Shown in pieces: positions 53,641-64,000 of a stretch of 64,000 nt of DNA (positions are counted from its first letter, which is position 1; each line of letters starts with the position of its first letter). This DNA comes from Epiperipatus broadwayi (Eukaryota > Onychophora > Udeonychophora > Euonychophora > Peripatidae), in NCBI GenBank assembly GCA_028023455.1, contig JAQFVV010006354.1, forward strand, positions 188,001 to 252,000. The letters are read 5' to 3'. The notes beneath the pieces are model-generated. The model was not told the DNA's origin. It saw nothing but the letters and a program-made list of their open reading frames with translations, and searched no databases. The position numbers and the translations under genes are program-made.

Positions 53641-55096
53641 TAACTGACTAATCAAATAAATAATTAATTAATGTCTCATTTGATATTTCATACCATTATA
53701 CAGGGGAATTTATTCATTAAAGTTATTATATTAAACACTATTTTTATTCTCATGTGTATATTGTACTGCCGGCATAGCTTAACAATTCTTCAGTATTTCA
53801 ATTGCTTGGTCATTCAGGAATCTTTGAGAATCCGAAGTTTTCCCTCCCTTTTGAAATCGTTTGTAATCAGGGATTATATACCTTGTGGAATGTGAGGCTA
53901 AGGTTTTGGATGCTCTATGGAAGAGATCATATGCCAGCTCCCATATCACCAAACCTACCTCAGCCTTTGTACTATTTTGCCTTCGTGCGAACGTACGTCT
54001 TCTTCATGAAAATACGTTCAATGATGAAACTATTCTTAGACCAGTTGGGGATTTCCTACATTTATGTTTAAACTCTATGTTAGTTATTACAATATCTATT
54101 CATTAAATTGTTTTGCTTGTTTTATCCCATTAAGAAATAAGGGTACGAGAAGTGTGAATCATGTTATGAAGAAGATTCCTGTAGTGCACTTGGTTTAAAG
54201 CTGCCTACCCTTTTAAAATTAATGAACCATTCCCATATACACATATATTTTTCATTCTCTAATAATAATCAAAGGAAAATATATGTAAAAACAAAAATAA
54301 AATAAATGTTTTTATTTTTGCTATAAATAAATGTGGTTTATAACTTTGAATGTATGGCTCTTACTAATTTAAATCATTCATCGATCTTTTGTTTCTTGTG
54401 TAAAGAGAGTTTATTTTGGCAAAGTGAATTTGCGCACATGACTTAAAGCAACATATTGTATAACTCCTGTTAACAACAATTAACAATTATTCAGTGTTAA
54501 TGTAATAAATGTAAATCTATCCAAAGTGAAATCGCTATATGTAGATATATGTTGTATTCATGCTAGTTTGGTATTAAATACATTAAAAATACAATCCAGT
54601 GTTGGATACTTTATTTTGGTTAGTTTTTAAATATAAAAAGATTTTTTTATATAATTATGTATTATTATAATTCATATATCTTATTCGGGGATTCATCCTC
54701 AACAATCCTAGTTTGAGTCTCATGTATCTGTACTGCTGTGTCATGTCCAGTACAGTGTTTTTTTTCTGATTATGTATGCCCATTCATGGGGCTCTGATCA
54801 ATGCCATGGCCCTGAGAAAATTTATGTTGATGTAGTATAGATATATAAAAAAAGAGTAGGTATAAATCATATGTGTAAATCATTTTATGTATGTGTTATA
54901 TATATAAATCAATTCCATGTTGTTTTTTTAAGGGAAGAAAATATTTTCTCTCAGATATAGATTTATTGATATTGTGTTCATATATATAATGTTTATGTAT
55001 GTATACATAAATGTAGTGTACTATATATGTATGATAAGTATAAAACCATTAAAAAGAAAATCATGAAATTTAATAGTACAATCTAACAATAAATTA
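53641..55096. other. Leader or intervening region of the gypsy element, with unassigned ORFs
   Basis: Lies between the 5' LTR and the Penelope fragment. Two overlapping plus frames at 53802-54106 (89 and 73 codons) are GC-richer than their flanks. One reads KVLDALWKRSYASSHITKP and RLLHENTFNDETILRPVGDF. They look like old coding sequence, but I do not recognise a family. The rest is AT-rich with TA runs. Confidence 0.4.
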
Positions 55097-55584
55097 CCTC
55101 GCACTAATCTACCTAGAATAACAATCCCCTACGTCCCTAAAATATCCAGCAAACTAATGAAAACTTTAAACAATAAATTCAACATAATATTCAGAACTCC
55201 ACCCAATTCCAATAGGTTGATCAATAACTCTAAAGACCACATTGATCGATCGCTCACCCCGCACGTGGTGTACTCTATTTCCTGCCCTCAAGCCGGATGC
55301 CACGCTACATATTATGGGGAAACGAAAGCCACAATTAATACCAGATTGGTCAACATCGTTACACATTCAACAGAGCTCAAACGAACAGCAACACATCCTC
55401 CGTATTTTTCGAACATAGTAAACAATCTGGGCACAACTTCATACCTGCCAACCCCATTATTTTATGTTCAGAACCAAATGATTACAGGAGAAAAATAAAG
55501 GAGGCATTCTATATTAATAGAGACATCCATGCCATTAACAGAAAGGACACATGCTTCGAGATCTCGAAAAAATGGGCTACGTAA
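55097..55584 (+). pseudogene. Penelope-like element, GIY-YIG endonuclease domain
   Basis: Penelope-like retroelements carry RT followed by a GIY-YIG endonuclease. The frame opens PRITIPYVPKISSKLMKTLN and FNIIFRTPP, the linker between RT and endonuclease in these elements. VVYSISCPQAGCHATYYGET follows: the GIY...YIG pair appears as VYS and YYG, with the Cys pair typical of Penelope endonucleases. After a one-base frameshift near 55400 it continues FFEHSKQSGHNF, IILCSEPNDYRRKIKEAFYI and ends KKWAT-stop at 55584, matching the EHxxxxxHxx...RxxxEAxxI end of the domain. RT is absent (5'-truncated). Confidence 0.75.
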
Positions 55585-55810
55585 CAGTAGCTTATTTGAA
55601 TATTTACATTTGCATATATTTATTACACTTTTCATGAAGGCTATGAGTATGAGGCATGGTTCCTCGAAAACGTTCAGCCAATAAATTTTTAATAGTAAGT
55701 TATATTTTCTCTAATTAATAATTACAATTAAGTATTTTTTGTTTTTACATATAAGGAGAAATTAAAACCATATTTATTAAATGTATTGTAGATATTTACA
55801 GAATACATTT

Positions 55811-56165
55811 TGCGCATATATTAAATATTATATGTGTGTTTATTGTACTGTTGGCTGGCGCCTTATAAATGTGCCAACAGGAAGTGTTGAAAATCATGTC
55901 ATTCAACCAAATTGTATTCAAACCTGGATAATTATGATAGAGAGAGAGTCAATTTTAGTATATTCATGGACTGTATATCTGGGTATCATGCGCATATATT
56001 AAATATTATATGTGTGTTTATTGTACTGTTGGCTGGCGCCTTATAAATGTGCCAACAGAAAGTGTTGAAAATCATGTCATTCAACCAAATTGTATTCAAA
56101 CCTGGATAATTATGCTATAGAGAGTCAATTTTAGTATATTCATGGACTGTATATCTGGGTATCAT
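55811..56165. repeat. 178-bp tandem duplication with an internal hairpin
   Basis: Unit 1 is 55811-55988 and unit 2 about 55989-56165; they differ by a few bases. Each carries CTGTTGGC...GCCAACAG, an 8-bp perfect stem around TGGCGCCTTATAAATGT. It follows the Penelope fragment directly and may be its 3' region or gypsy leader. TGGCGCC is a common start of retroelement primer-binding sites, but the bases after it do not fit well. Confidence 0.85.
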
Positions 56166-56531
56166 ATATGTATCATACATATGTTTCTCAAGTAATAATC
56201 ATATTTTGTTCGTCTGTTTCAGGTGCAGCAGAGCAACCGACAGGGAATTTAAGGAGCAAACTGAGGATAGTGGAATAAAATTAAGCTATGGTTGGCACTG
56301 AGAAATAGATAGGTGCAGCATAAAGGGGATAGTTTAAATAAAGAAATGGGAGTTTGTGGTTGCGTAAGAATGAGGCAGTTGAAGAGAGGGGGAGAGATGT
56401 TCATTTCCAATATTATAAATAGAGAAAGTTTCATAATCAAAAGCAAAGTTATTGAGTTCAAATCAGCAAAAAAAATTTAATCCACATTTTATTTTAAACA
56501 ACATTTTGAATATATATATATAAGGAAATAA
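56166..56531. other. Untranslated leader before gag
   Basis: Purine-rich plus strand with no long frame. GGTGCAGCAGAGCAACCGAC at about 56221-56240 stands out as GC-rich. Probably the 5' untranslated region of the gypsy element. Confidence 0.45.
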
Positions 56532-57399
56532 ATGGATCAACAGAATGAGAACATGAAGGATGAAAATCATCTAAATCTCAGATCATCCTCAACAGCAGAA
56601 GCCAGAGAAGAACAAAGTAACCTGGTGACTAAGGACCCCAACAACACCATTAATTACCAGAGATCATCACAAATGGCATGGTTTGTGCATCTGCAGATTT
56701 TCAGTGGTGAGCCTCATACAAATCCACAGGAACATCTTGAGAGTCTTCAAGTATTGTTTTGTCTTAGCCAAGCCAATGAAGCTGAGTGTGTGGCTATTAC
56801 CAGCCACTATTTAAAAGCCATGGCCAAGGATTGGTGGTGTTCACTGCAAAAGCAGTCTGCCACTTTTGAAGAGTATAAGGCCATTCTATTGCAGAATTTT
56901 TGGGGAGAGACCATCAGGAGGGTATCCTACATACATTGATGATGAAATAGCAGGCGCACCATCCAGAAACTCTCACACAATTTGTTTTGCATCAGGTGGC
57001 CAAGTTTAAAACCCTCACCACATTTCCTTATTCCAATTCTCAAATCATTCATATAATGAGATAAAACATGCCTGTTGGTTGCAGAGGATGATGCTCTGCA
57101 GTCAAATTTCTGATATAACTGAAATGACCAAATTTTTAAAATTCCTTGACAATTGGATATTGAATCCAAGGACCGCAGCACAGGTCAAGGAACCTGACAC
57201 TATGAGAAATCAAAAGGCAAGAGAAGACAAGGATATGGAGCTTGGTCATCAATACGACAACCAAAGAGGAGAAAAATTAATGTCAGGCAGCATCAGCCTG
57301 AGGAATATGATTATTCATGAGAAGGATGACCATGAAAGAGAGAGAAATGATGAATGTATCACTTACAATAGGAGTATGAGGTTGAATCCCAAAGTGTGA
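56532..57399 (+). pseudogene. gag of the Ty3/gypsy element
   Basis: The first frame (56532-56939, 135 codons) starts with a polar, Asn/Glu-rich tail and continues FSGEPHTNPQEHLESLQVLF, YLKAMAKDWWCSLQKQS and FEEYKAILLQNFW. This is the FxGxxxxxxxxWLxxF...LxGxAxxWW...FxxxLxxxF pattern of Ty3/gypsy capsid. A frameshift near 56930 leads to other frames; LTQFVLHQVAKFKTL is the continuation. A charged, Arg/Lys/Glu-rich segment (57180-57399) ends it. No clear zinc knuckle was found. The start ATG at 56532 is the first in a long frame after the leader. Confidence 0.75.
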
Positions 57400-57740
57400 A
57401 GGCTTTATTAGATTCTGGAAGTCAGATATCAATAGTATCGAGGATATGGGTAAATACTCTTAAGGAAGACAACACCGTCATCAGGCAACTTCGACTCACC
57501 CTATTACATTAACCCTAGCAAATGAAAAAAAACTGAGAATTATCAGGTATGATTAGAGATTGGTTTTGGAAAAACTTACATAGGCCACACATTCCTGATA
57601 ATGTCAGGACTAATCTATGACATAATACTAGGATCCGACTTTCTGCAACAACACCATTGGATCATTGATTATTCCAAAAGAACCTGTCAAATACACAATG
57701 AAAGTATCCACTTTGGAAATCAATAATCAACATGTGGGGG
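57395..57740 (+). pseudogene. Retropepsin of the Ty3/gypsy element
   Basis: VKALLDSGSQISIVSRIW carries the active-site triad Asp-Ser-Gly at 57411-57419, intact here. A later segment in another frame fits the IILGxDFLxxH block (ILGSDFLQQHHWIIDYSK, about 57627-57680). Several stops lie between. Active enzymes of this kind cleave the gag-pol polyprotein as dimers. Confidence 0.75.
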
Positions 57741-57959
57741 GGGAGTTGGCTCATTCATCCAGTTGATCCAGCCTTAATTGCAACCAAGGTATGAGAGGCA
57801 AATCTTCAAAAACCCAGACACAGACTCTGTATGAAGGAAATCTTGGAAGAGTACTCTCATGTATTTTCGAACACTTCTGGTAGTATCAGAGGATATATGC
57901 ACTAGATACAGGTCAAAGAAGAGTCCTATGCTCAATCCAAGATGTATCCCATTCCCTTC

Positions 57960-58830
57960 CAGTATAAAGGAAGAAGTAGAAATGCAAATTAAACAAATGA
58001 TATATTAAGACATCATCAAGCATAGCTCATCCCCATACAATAACCCCCTTGTTGTGGTCAAGAAAAGAATGGGAACCTTCAGTTATTTCTTGATGCTCAC
58101 CATCTTAATAGTATAACAATCCCTGAGAAAGTCAAACCTCCAACAATATAGATAAAATATTTGTTCAGCTAGCTGGAAAAACTGTGTTTTCTACCTTGGA
58201 CCTTACCACCAGCTACTGGCAGATGGTTTTGGACCCATTGGACTCAGAAGTAAACTGCTTTCAGATACAATGGTCACATCCATGTATTCAAAAGGGTCCC
58301 ATGTTTGAATCAAGTCAATATCAGGGCAGGGTTGATGTGATGTCTGAAATAAGTAATCTCATGAGATGCAGAAACACATGGTATGCTACATCAATAATAT
58401 TGTAACCCAAAAAATTAGGAGCATTTGAAATACTTGAAACAGTTCTTCAGAGAATGCCAGAGGGAAAATCTCACAATCAACTTGGAAAAGAGTAAATTCG
58501 CAATTCAAGAGATAACATTTTTAGGTCATGTAATAAATAAGCATGGGGTAAAAGTCCACCCGGAAAAGGTGGATGCTATTGAAAATTTTCCAACTCCTCA
58601 GAACCATAAACTGCTCAGATCCTTTTTAGAATTACATAATTTTTATCACAGGTTTTATCCATGGTTTGCCTGTGAAACTATGAACCTTGTTAATTTGCTA
58701 AAAAAGGATCAAGAAGTGGATTCACAATCAAGACCTCAGTACCATAAAGCAAAATTTTTTATATGCCATTATGTTACACCACTCGGATTTCAGAAGGCCA
58801 TTCTATGTACAGACAGACATTAGCAGAAGG
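57960..58830 (+). pseudogene. Reverse transcriptase of the Ty3/gypsy element
   Basis: SSPYNNPLVVVKKRMGT (58027-58077), then LDAHHLNSITIPEK, then FSTLDLTTSYWQMVLD (58185-58232; block A with its Asp), then CYINNIVTQ at 58384-58410. There the YxDD catalytic box has become YINN (58387-58398), both Asp codons GAT changed to AAT. After a frame change, FLGHVINKHGVKVHPEKVDA and LRSFLELHNFYHRF (58425-58680) form the thumb/connection. It is inactive. Confidence 0.85.
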
Positions 58831-59165
58831 GGCCTGGGTGCAGTGTTATTCTAGATCAGTGAGGATGGAGGACATCATGTGCTCTATTTTAGCAGCCAGA
58901 CTTTGAAAAGAGCAGAGGTGAATTATACTACCACTGAGCAAGAGACTCTTGCCATTGTTTGGGCCTGCCAAAAATTCCATCAATTTTTATTGGGCTCTGA
59001 GGTAGTCATTGTCACTGACCACAAATGCTTGGAGTTCTTAAAGAGTTTTCTCACAAATGATCATCTCATCAGGTGGAGTGTAACATTGCAAAAATTTAGG
59101 TACAGTGTAATTTATTGCCCCGGCCCAGAGAATGTAGTGGTTGATATCCTGAGCCATCACCCTGT
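58790..59165 (+). pseudogene. RNase H of the Ty3/gypsy element
   Basis: The first catalytic Asp is at ILCTDRH (about 58800-58820), followed by a stop and a frame change. The main frame then reads MLYFSSQTLKRAEVNYTTTE, QETLAIVWACQKFHQFLLGS and VVIVTDHKCLEFL: the TEQE Glu and the TDHK Asp are kept. VIYCPGPENVVVDILSHHP closes the domain (normally PGxxNxxADxLSR). The frame runs 58879-59364 and continues into the linker before integrase. Confidence 0.85.
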
Positions 59166-59449
59166 ACTGATGCAAGCACAAAACCCCCAATTGTTGGACA
59201 ACACAATCAGAATCATGACAATTTCCAAGGACACATCAATAGAATCCGAATTGAAAAATCTTCCATATTGGCAGGAGACAGAACCTCAGTATTGTCAGAT
59301 TATTCATGAATTACAGAATGGTAACTCTAACCCTATAAACCCCCCTAAGAGGAAACACATATAATATCAATTAAGGGATGGTGTACTGCAAATATACATC
59401 CCAGGAAAAGATGACCCATGGAAAATCATGACTCCCCATAAACTAAGAA

Positions 59450-60500
59450 TCCGGCTTATAAATCATATGCACCAAGCATTGGGGCATTTTGGAGCAAGGA
59501 AGACTGAAGATGCCCTAAAAAGGCAGTTTTACTGGCTGCACATGTACAGCTAAATCCTTCTCACATTAAGAAAATGTGCCAAGTGTGCGCAAAATAAATT
59601 TCCTAACCAATGATATGCCGGTAACCTTCAACCCATCACAACATCTAAACCTAACGAATTGCTGGCAATTGGTCATTATGGCCCCCCTTTCTTTCATTCT
59701 GGAGGTTTAATTTTCCTCCTGGTCACATATGATATGTTCTAAAAATATGTGTGGGCTTACCCAGTCAGGACCACTGATTCTACGAACACCATTTGTGTCC
59801 TCCAAAACAGGCACTTTTTAGCCGTGGGGGAACCTGACACCATTCTCTCTGACCATGGCTCTGCATTTACTTCTAAAGAGTAAAGACTTGGGTGTCTAAA
59901 CAAAATTTGAAGCACCGTTTAACTTCCATTAGAAACCTTCAGTCAAATCCATGTGAGAGAGTTAGGAGAGAAAACAGTCGAGTCTTCCGCATGTATACTT
60001 CTATGGATCATCGTGGCTGGGTAAATAAAACTGATAAAATCATTTATTACATCAACCATACCGTTAATGAGTCCACTGGGTTAACTTTGAGAAGACTCCA
60101 TTTTGGAGAACCATGCCCAGATATCTTCAGGACCTATCCCCAAAGGATTACCCTTCTATCGACCCCAGCAAAGATCAAAGGGATGCCCAGGTACAATTGG
60201 CTCGTATGACTCAGTCTCATATTAAAAGAGGATGCATTCAACAACACCAATTTCATGTAGTGGATAATGTCTAATTGAGAGCACCAAAACCTAGCAACAC
60301 AACGAAAAGGGAATTCAAGAAGTTTTTTCCCTTGTATAATGGACCATACCCGATCCAACAAAAGTATAGGGACAATGCTTTCCTGTTGGAAGGGGATGAT
60401 GGTGTGAAAGGACCTTCAATACCAGACAGCTAAAACCGTATATTCCTCCAGACCCAGGAAAGAAAAAAAAACCAGATGGTAAAATTCTTGCAGACACCCC
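59450..60500 (+). pseudogene. Integrase of the Ty3/gypsy element
   Basis: The zinc-binding part reads HQALGHFGARKTEDALKRQF and, after a stop, RKCAKCAQNK, the HHCC signature (59470-59600). The core shows LLVTYDMF, KYVWAYPVRTTDST and GEPDTILSDHGSAFTSKE, with the second catalytic Asp in SDHGSAF (about 59850-59875). HRLTSIRNLQSNPCERVRRE (59913-59972) holds the third catalytic Glu. The first catalytic Asp was not found; its place reads IGHYGPPF. INHTVNESTGLT follows (60049-60085). A short tail runs to about 60500. Confidence 0.8.
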
Positions 60501-60681
60501 AATAAAATCCTCAAAGATTATAAATGAATATAATAATAAAGTCCAACCAATGAAAGGGTAGATAGGTTAGAGTAAGTTACCTATAGAGTTTTATTTAAGA
60601 ATGGTGTAACATTGTTATACGGTTGCTCTTCTCGCCACCCACAGACCTGAAGTATAATTTTTTTTTTTTTCATCATTTTAT

Positions 60682-60690
60682 GTGGGGAAG
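60682..60690 (+). promoter_or_regulatory. Polypurine tract
   Basis: GTGGGGAAG sits two bases before the TG that opens the 3' LTR, as expected for the plus-strand primer of reverse transcription in LTR elements. Confidence 0.65.
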
Positions 60691-61719
60691 TCTGAAGCAA
60701 TCACTCTGTAGTCAGAGTGAGCTTCATGTTTTCCTACCTAAAATAAACTAACCATTTACAAGGGTTCAAACCCAGCAATATTTAATATATCCTAACCGTG
60801 CCATCATATATATGTAATTATAATATATTATAAACTATTATAATAAATATTTTATAATTTTGATTTTTATTTTGATATTTTCATACTTTTGAATATTTTA
60901 AGCTTGTGTTTTTTTATTTAAAAAAGAATTTGTTTATCACATAAAGTTTGTCATTTTTGTAAAAATTATTTGCATTTAATTTCACCTTGTAAAATATAAA
61001 TGAAAGATATAACCAAGATGGCAGGTTCAAGACAACCCATTGTGAAGTTTTCTTTACTAGTTAAATAGTTTTTAATCTTGATTTTATTTAATCAAAATAT
61101 ACTCATCATAGTTTTACTTTTATAATTTAAAGACTTTAATTAAAAGTTTTGCCAATGAAAGAGATTTGAACCTTATCTTCTTATATCTTACTTTTAATTA
61201 AAGAAGACTGTAATTTGCTCAGGAATTTAATAATTGTCTCATCTGCCTCTGGGCAAATGAGCCAAAACATTCCTGTAATAGCTTGGGTGATAAAAATAGA
61301 ATAGATTAGAGATAAGAGTCAGTTTTTAGTCTGAGTCTTACAGTCTGATTTTAGAAAGTCTATGTCTTAGTCTTACACTTCGCTTTTACTTTTTTGTGCT
61401 TAGTTTTAAAATGACAGTTGAGTAGGGTTCGAATTGTCTTTTCCTGTGCCTCTCAAGGCTGCTTCTAGTATGATGCCATGAAACTCCTGCCATGGAAGAA
61501 TGCTGCTACTGATGAAAGATCCAGTGTGCAAGACTGTTGACCACCAGGCTGATCCCTGCAACTGAAGTTCAGAGAATGAACCATTTAACCAGTCCCCCCA
61601 AGTATGATGAGGTAACAGTCCACTAGCTATGTAAACTTGTCAATACTTACCTCTTAATACTAATTGTTCTTTTTTATATATTTATATTTAATCCTTACTT
61701 GTAAGACATCTCTATATAC

Positions 61720-63601
61720 TCTACCAACCCTAACGAATGACCCAACCTACCTCAAAAAAAAGTCTAACTACCACTACTATTTCTATTTATATTATTGAAC
61801 ACTTGTTTCTACCTAACTTCCTTTAACACTATAAAACTTACTATTTAAAAAACTACTACTTGAAACTTACGGGAAATAACAAACACTAAGCATCGACAAA
61901 TAAAATATTAACTAATATTTTTTGATATTTTGTCCTCCTAAGTTTCCCTTACAGAAATGGTTGGTTTTCAGGCAGAGTGTCAACTATTATCAATAGAAAA
62001 TTATTAATAACATTCAACACTCGACTACCAAATATGTACCGATCAAAAAAACACTTTATTATTATTTTTTGAAGAAGAAAGAAAATCCCTTAGGCGCCAG
62101 CTAATTACTTTAGAATTAGCATGTCCATCTGACTAGTACAATTCGATGCCTAAACGTCCACTAGCTCAGTCTGTTCCAAAAACAAAACAAAGGTATATCT
62201 TAAACGACCACCTGTTCTAAACTGCTACTATTTTCTAAAACTAAAATAATTTCCCCCAAACTATTCTAAATAATACTTTCCTCTTTTAAAACTAATAATA
62301 AAAACATTATACTGAATGCTAAACATTTATAGATTTAACTTGGCTGAATCTTTTTAAAATATTATTAATGATTGGATTTTTTCCCTCCTACTCTTATTAA
62401 GAAAATAAATATTGATACTTACCCACACGTATCAGGAATAAACATAAATATTTTAAGAAAATAATTTAAATATTTTACTTTATTTTAAAATAAATGCATC
62501 GTTTTATCTTATAATGAAACACACATACATTTTTTTTAAAGATTAAAATAAGCATTTTAATTTATTACTTAAGCAAATAAATTATACGCGTTACATCATA
62601 TTTTATTATTATTACTTTTTTAAGTTTAAGTTTAAAATCAAATCACACATACATGCATGCCAAAAATATTTCATAGAAGCTGCGTTTATTTATTTTATTA
62701 TTCAAAACATTATCTTCTGAAGTTTAAAGTTTATTTTTTTTAAAAAGTTTAATTCAAAAAGTTCAAAAGTTCTTTCAATAAAGTCTATCTTTATTTTTAA
62801 AAGAAATTGGAATGTTTATATATCAAAGTCAAATAATTACCTAGGTTTATAAATACGTCAGAAACAGTATAATGGAATTATCTTTTAATTCCTCGACGAC
62901 TGGTAAAATTCTTTCATAGATCCTGTGTCCTAATATTTCCGTGGCTGGTTTGGCATTTCCCGCACTCCGCTGTCCGTGTAGTCTATTTTAACATGATTAC
63001 CTTCCGAACTAATCGCAGATCTTAAATGCGTAGAGAGCGGCTTTCGGTCAACTGCAAATAAATTGATTTTTAACAGTGCAACATTTTGGAAATATTTCAA
63101 AAATATTTTATTAAAATGAGAAAGTCCGAACCAAGAATGAACAAAATTGAGCTATTTATACTTTTTTAAACAATGGGAAACTTTATTTTTAGCAGCAGCA
63201 TTCGTTTTTATGAAAATAAAATCAGCTTCTAGCATCTACTTTTTATTAAAAATTGCGTACACACACGCACATATATATATATTTATTTATTTATTATAAA
63301 ACAAAATCTCTTTATTATTTTATTAAAAATTCATTTAAAAATATTTAAATCATTTATTTATTACAAGATTTTTTCCTTCTTTTAAACAAAAAAAAATATT
63401 TTATTTTAAACAGCTTGTTATTTTAAAATAACTTATTATTTTAAACAGTGTTTACAGTTTATTTTATTCAATACAAAAATTCCCCCTCCCCCCTCTACTC
63501 TTTAGTTTTTACATTTTATTCTCTGAATATTAAACTTTTATATTTTTAAACATGGAATTCATAATAAATTAATTACATATCAATGTACTTTGGTACAATA
63601 T
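61720..63601. other. 1.88-kb insertion within the 3' LTR
   Basis: The edges are set by comparison with the 5' LTR: TCTATATAC at the left, GTAAT at the right. The insert is AT-rich with A/C-rich text at its start (CTACCAACCCTAACGAATGA). It has a GC-richer patch at 62080-62180 and another at 62885-63060. No TIRs, LTRs or clear target-site duplication were seen, and no long ORF, so its nature is open: a further element, or the result of a rearrangement. Confidence 0.6.
62855..63058 (-). other. GC-richer coding-looking patch inside the insertion
   Basis: On the minus strand the patch begins after TTTGCAG (acceptor-like). One frame reads DRKPLSTHLRSAISSEGNHV and on to DYTDSGVREMPNQP before a stop. 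Another, open for about 45 codons, reads GQRSAGNAKPATEILGHRIY then ERILPVVEELKDNSIILFL and a stop. The composition and residue pattern look coding, but the frames overlap, I recognise no family, and it may be a promoter/first-exon fragment or a repeat. Confidence 0.25.
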
Positions 63602-64000
63602 GTAATATATTTTTTCATAATACTAACTCCAATTTCACTTTATTCTGGCTTTATAAGTTTGTGCATTCTGTTTAAAATTTTTTTCAAAGTTTTCTTTAGT
63701 AATATGCCCATTCAGCTCAACCTCACAAGTTTTATATATAATTGTTTTTTTTAAAAAAAAAATGAAGAGAAACAAAAGCAAAATAAATTGTAATGATAAG
63801 GATTTATTTATTATTCACTCTCTGTAAGATTGAATATATATATTATGTTAAAATAGACTCGCGGGGTTGATTGTTCTAAAACTCTCCTGTTTAATTATTT
63901 TTATTTTTGTTCATGAAAGATTGCAATAAAGAATGAAGTGTTAATTACTATCATCGCCAAAGAAACCAAACAATTATACATATTAATTTTGTTTGAAGTG

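Larger units (their letters stand above)
56532..60550 (+). mobile_element. Ty3/gypsy internal region (gag-pol), degenerate
   Basis: Between the two LTR copies lie, in order, gag (56532-57399), protease (about 57395-57740), RT (about 57960-58830), RNase H (58790-59165), integrase with zinc-binding HHCC and DDE core (59450-60100) and a C-terminal tail to about 60500. This is the Ty3/gypsy order, with integrase last. No chromodomain and no envelope gene were seen. Stops and frameshifts break every domain. A GTGGGGAAG polypurine tract at 60682-60690 stands right before the 3' LTR. Confidence 0.9.
60693..64000 (+). mobile_element. 3' LTR of the Ty3/gypsy element, interrupted and cut by the window end
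   Basis: Part 1 (60693-61719) aligns with 52266-53275; part 2 (63602-64000) aligns with 53275-53626 and runs off the window. About 1.88 kb (61720-63601) is absent from the 5' copy. In part 2, about 80 bases (about 63820-63905, with ACTCGCGGGGTTGATTG) replace the doubled 37-bp unit of the 5' copy. Divergence between the LTRs is visible in every line, so the element integrated long ago. Confidence 0.8.

Noticed and set aside
56221-56245. Candidate gypsy primer-binding site (GGTGCAGCAGAGCAACCGAC)
   Set aside because: It is not next to a defined LTR end and I cannot match it to a tRNA 3' end with confidence.
60134-60497. Minus-strand ORFs of 60-75 codons over the integrase C-terminus
   Set aside because: They are shadows of the plus-strand gypsy integrase region.

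Overview
The window is a very AT-rich, gene-poor piece of a eukaryotic (animal) genome. The only host coding sequence I can support is one spliced 173-nt exon at 14734-14906 (+). It encodes Sel1-like repeats that match the C-terminal repeat cluster of SEL1L/Hrd3, the ER-membrane adaptor of the HRD1 ubiquitin ligase. No other SEL1L exon was found, so most of the window is probably intron or flank of that gene (inference). The residues of the exon and the retroelement types suit a protostome invertebrate. Arthropod is my lean; the taxon is not proven.

Nearly everything else recognisable is a decayed mobile element. In order: a Ty3/gypsy-type protease remnant (about 1-470, -); a LINE reverse transcriptase (RT) remnant (2040-2810, +); a long decayed LINE with zinc-knuckle ORF1, endonuclease and RT (about 7560-12134, -); a GATA microsatellite with decayed TCTA sequence beside it (12560-13240); a LINE RT fragment (13740-14170, +); the SEL1L exon; a CR1/L2-like LINE with PHD-finger and SGNH-esterase ORF1 and no visible endonuclease (17240-20460, -), with a second 3' copy at 39400-39720 (+); an APE-endonuclease/RT LINE (about 22640-25010, -); MITE-like elements (30182-31203, 35529-35921) and hairpin elements (29897-30040, 33821-33990); a gypsy pol remnant whose RT core holds a 348-bp tandem duplication (31200-33330, -); a 1.2-kb nested inverted repeat (33569-34785); a piggyBac transposase fragment (37400-37925, -); and a pogo/Tigger-like DNA transposon (40572-41368).

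The right end (52266-64000) is one old Ty3/gypsy provirus-like structure. It has a 5' LTR, a long leader region carrying a Penelope-like GIY-YIG fragment, then gag, protease, RT, RNase H and integrase, all broken, then a polypurine tract and a 3' LTR interrupted by about 1.88 kb of foreign sequence and cut by the window end. The two LTR copies differ at many positions, so the insertion is old.

No intact transposon ORF, rRNA, convincing tRNA, CRISPR array or operon was seen. I did not find a clearly new biological system. The best leads are the nested fold-back, the codon-multiple duplication inside an RT core, the repeated-CCAAT segment at 50.3-51.1 kb, and a small GC-richer, coding-looking patch inside the 3' LTR insertion.
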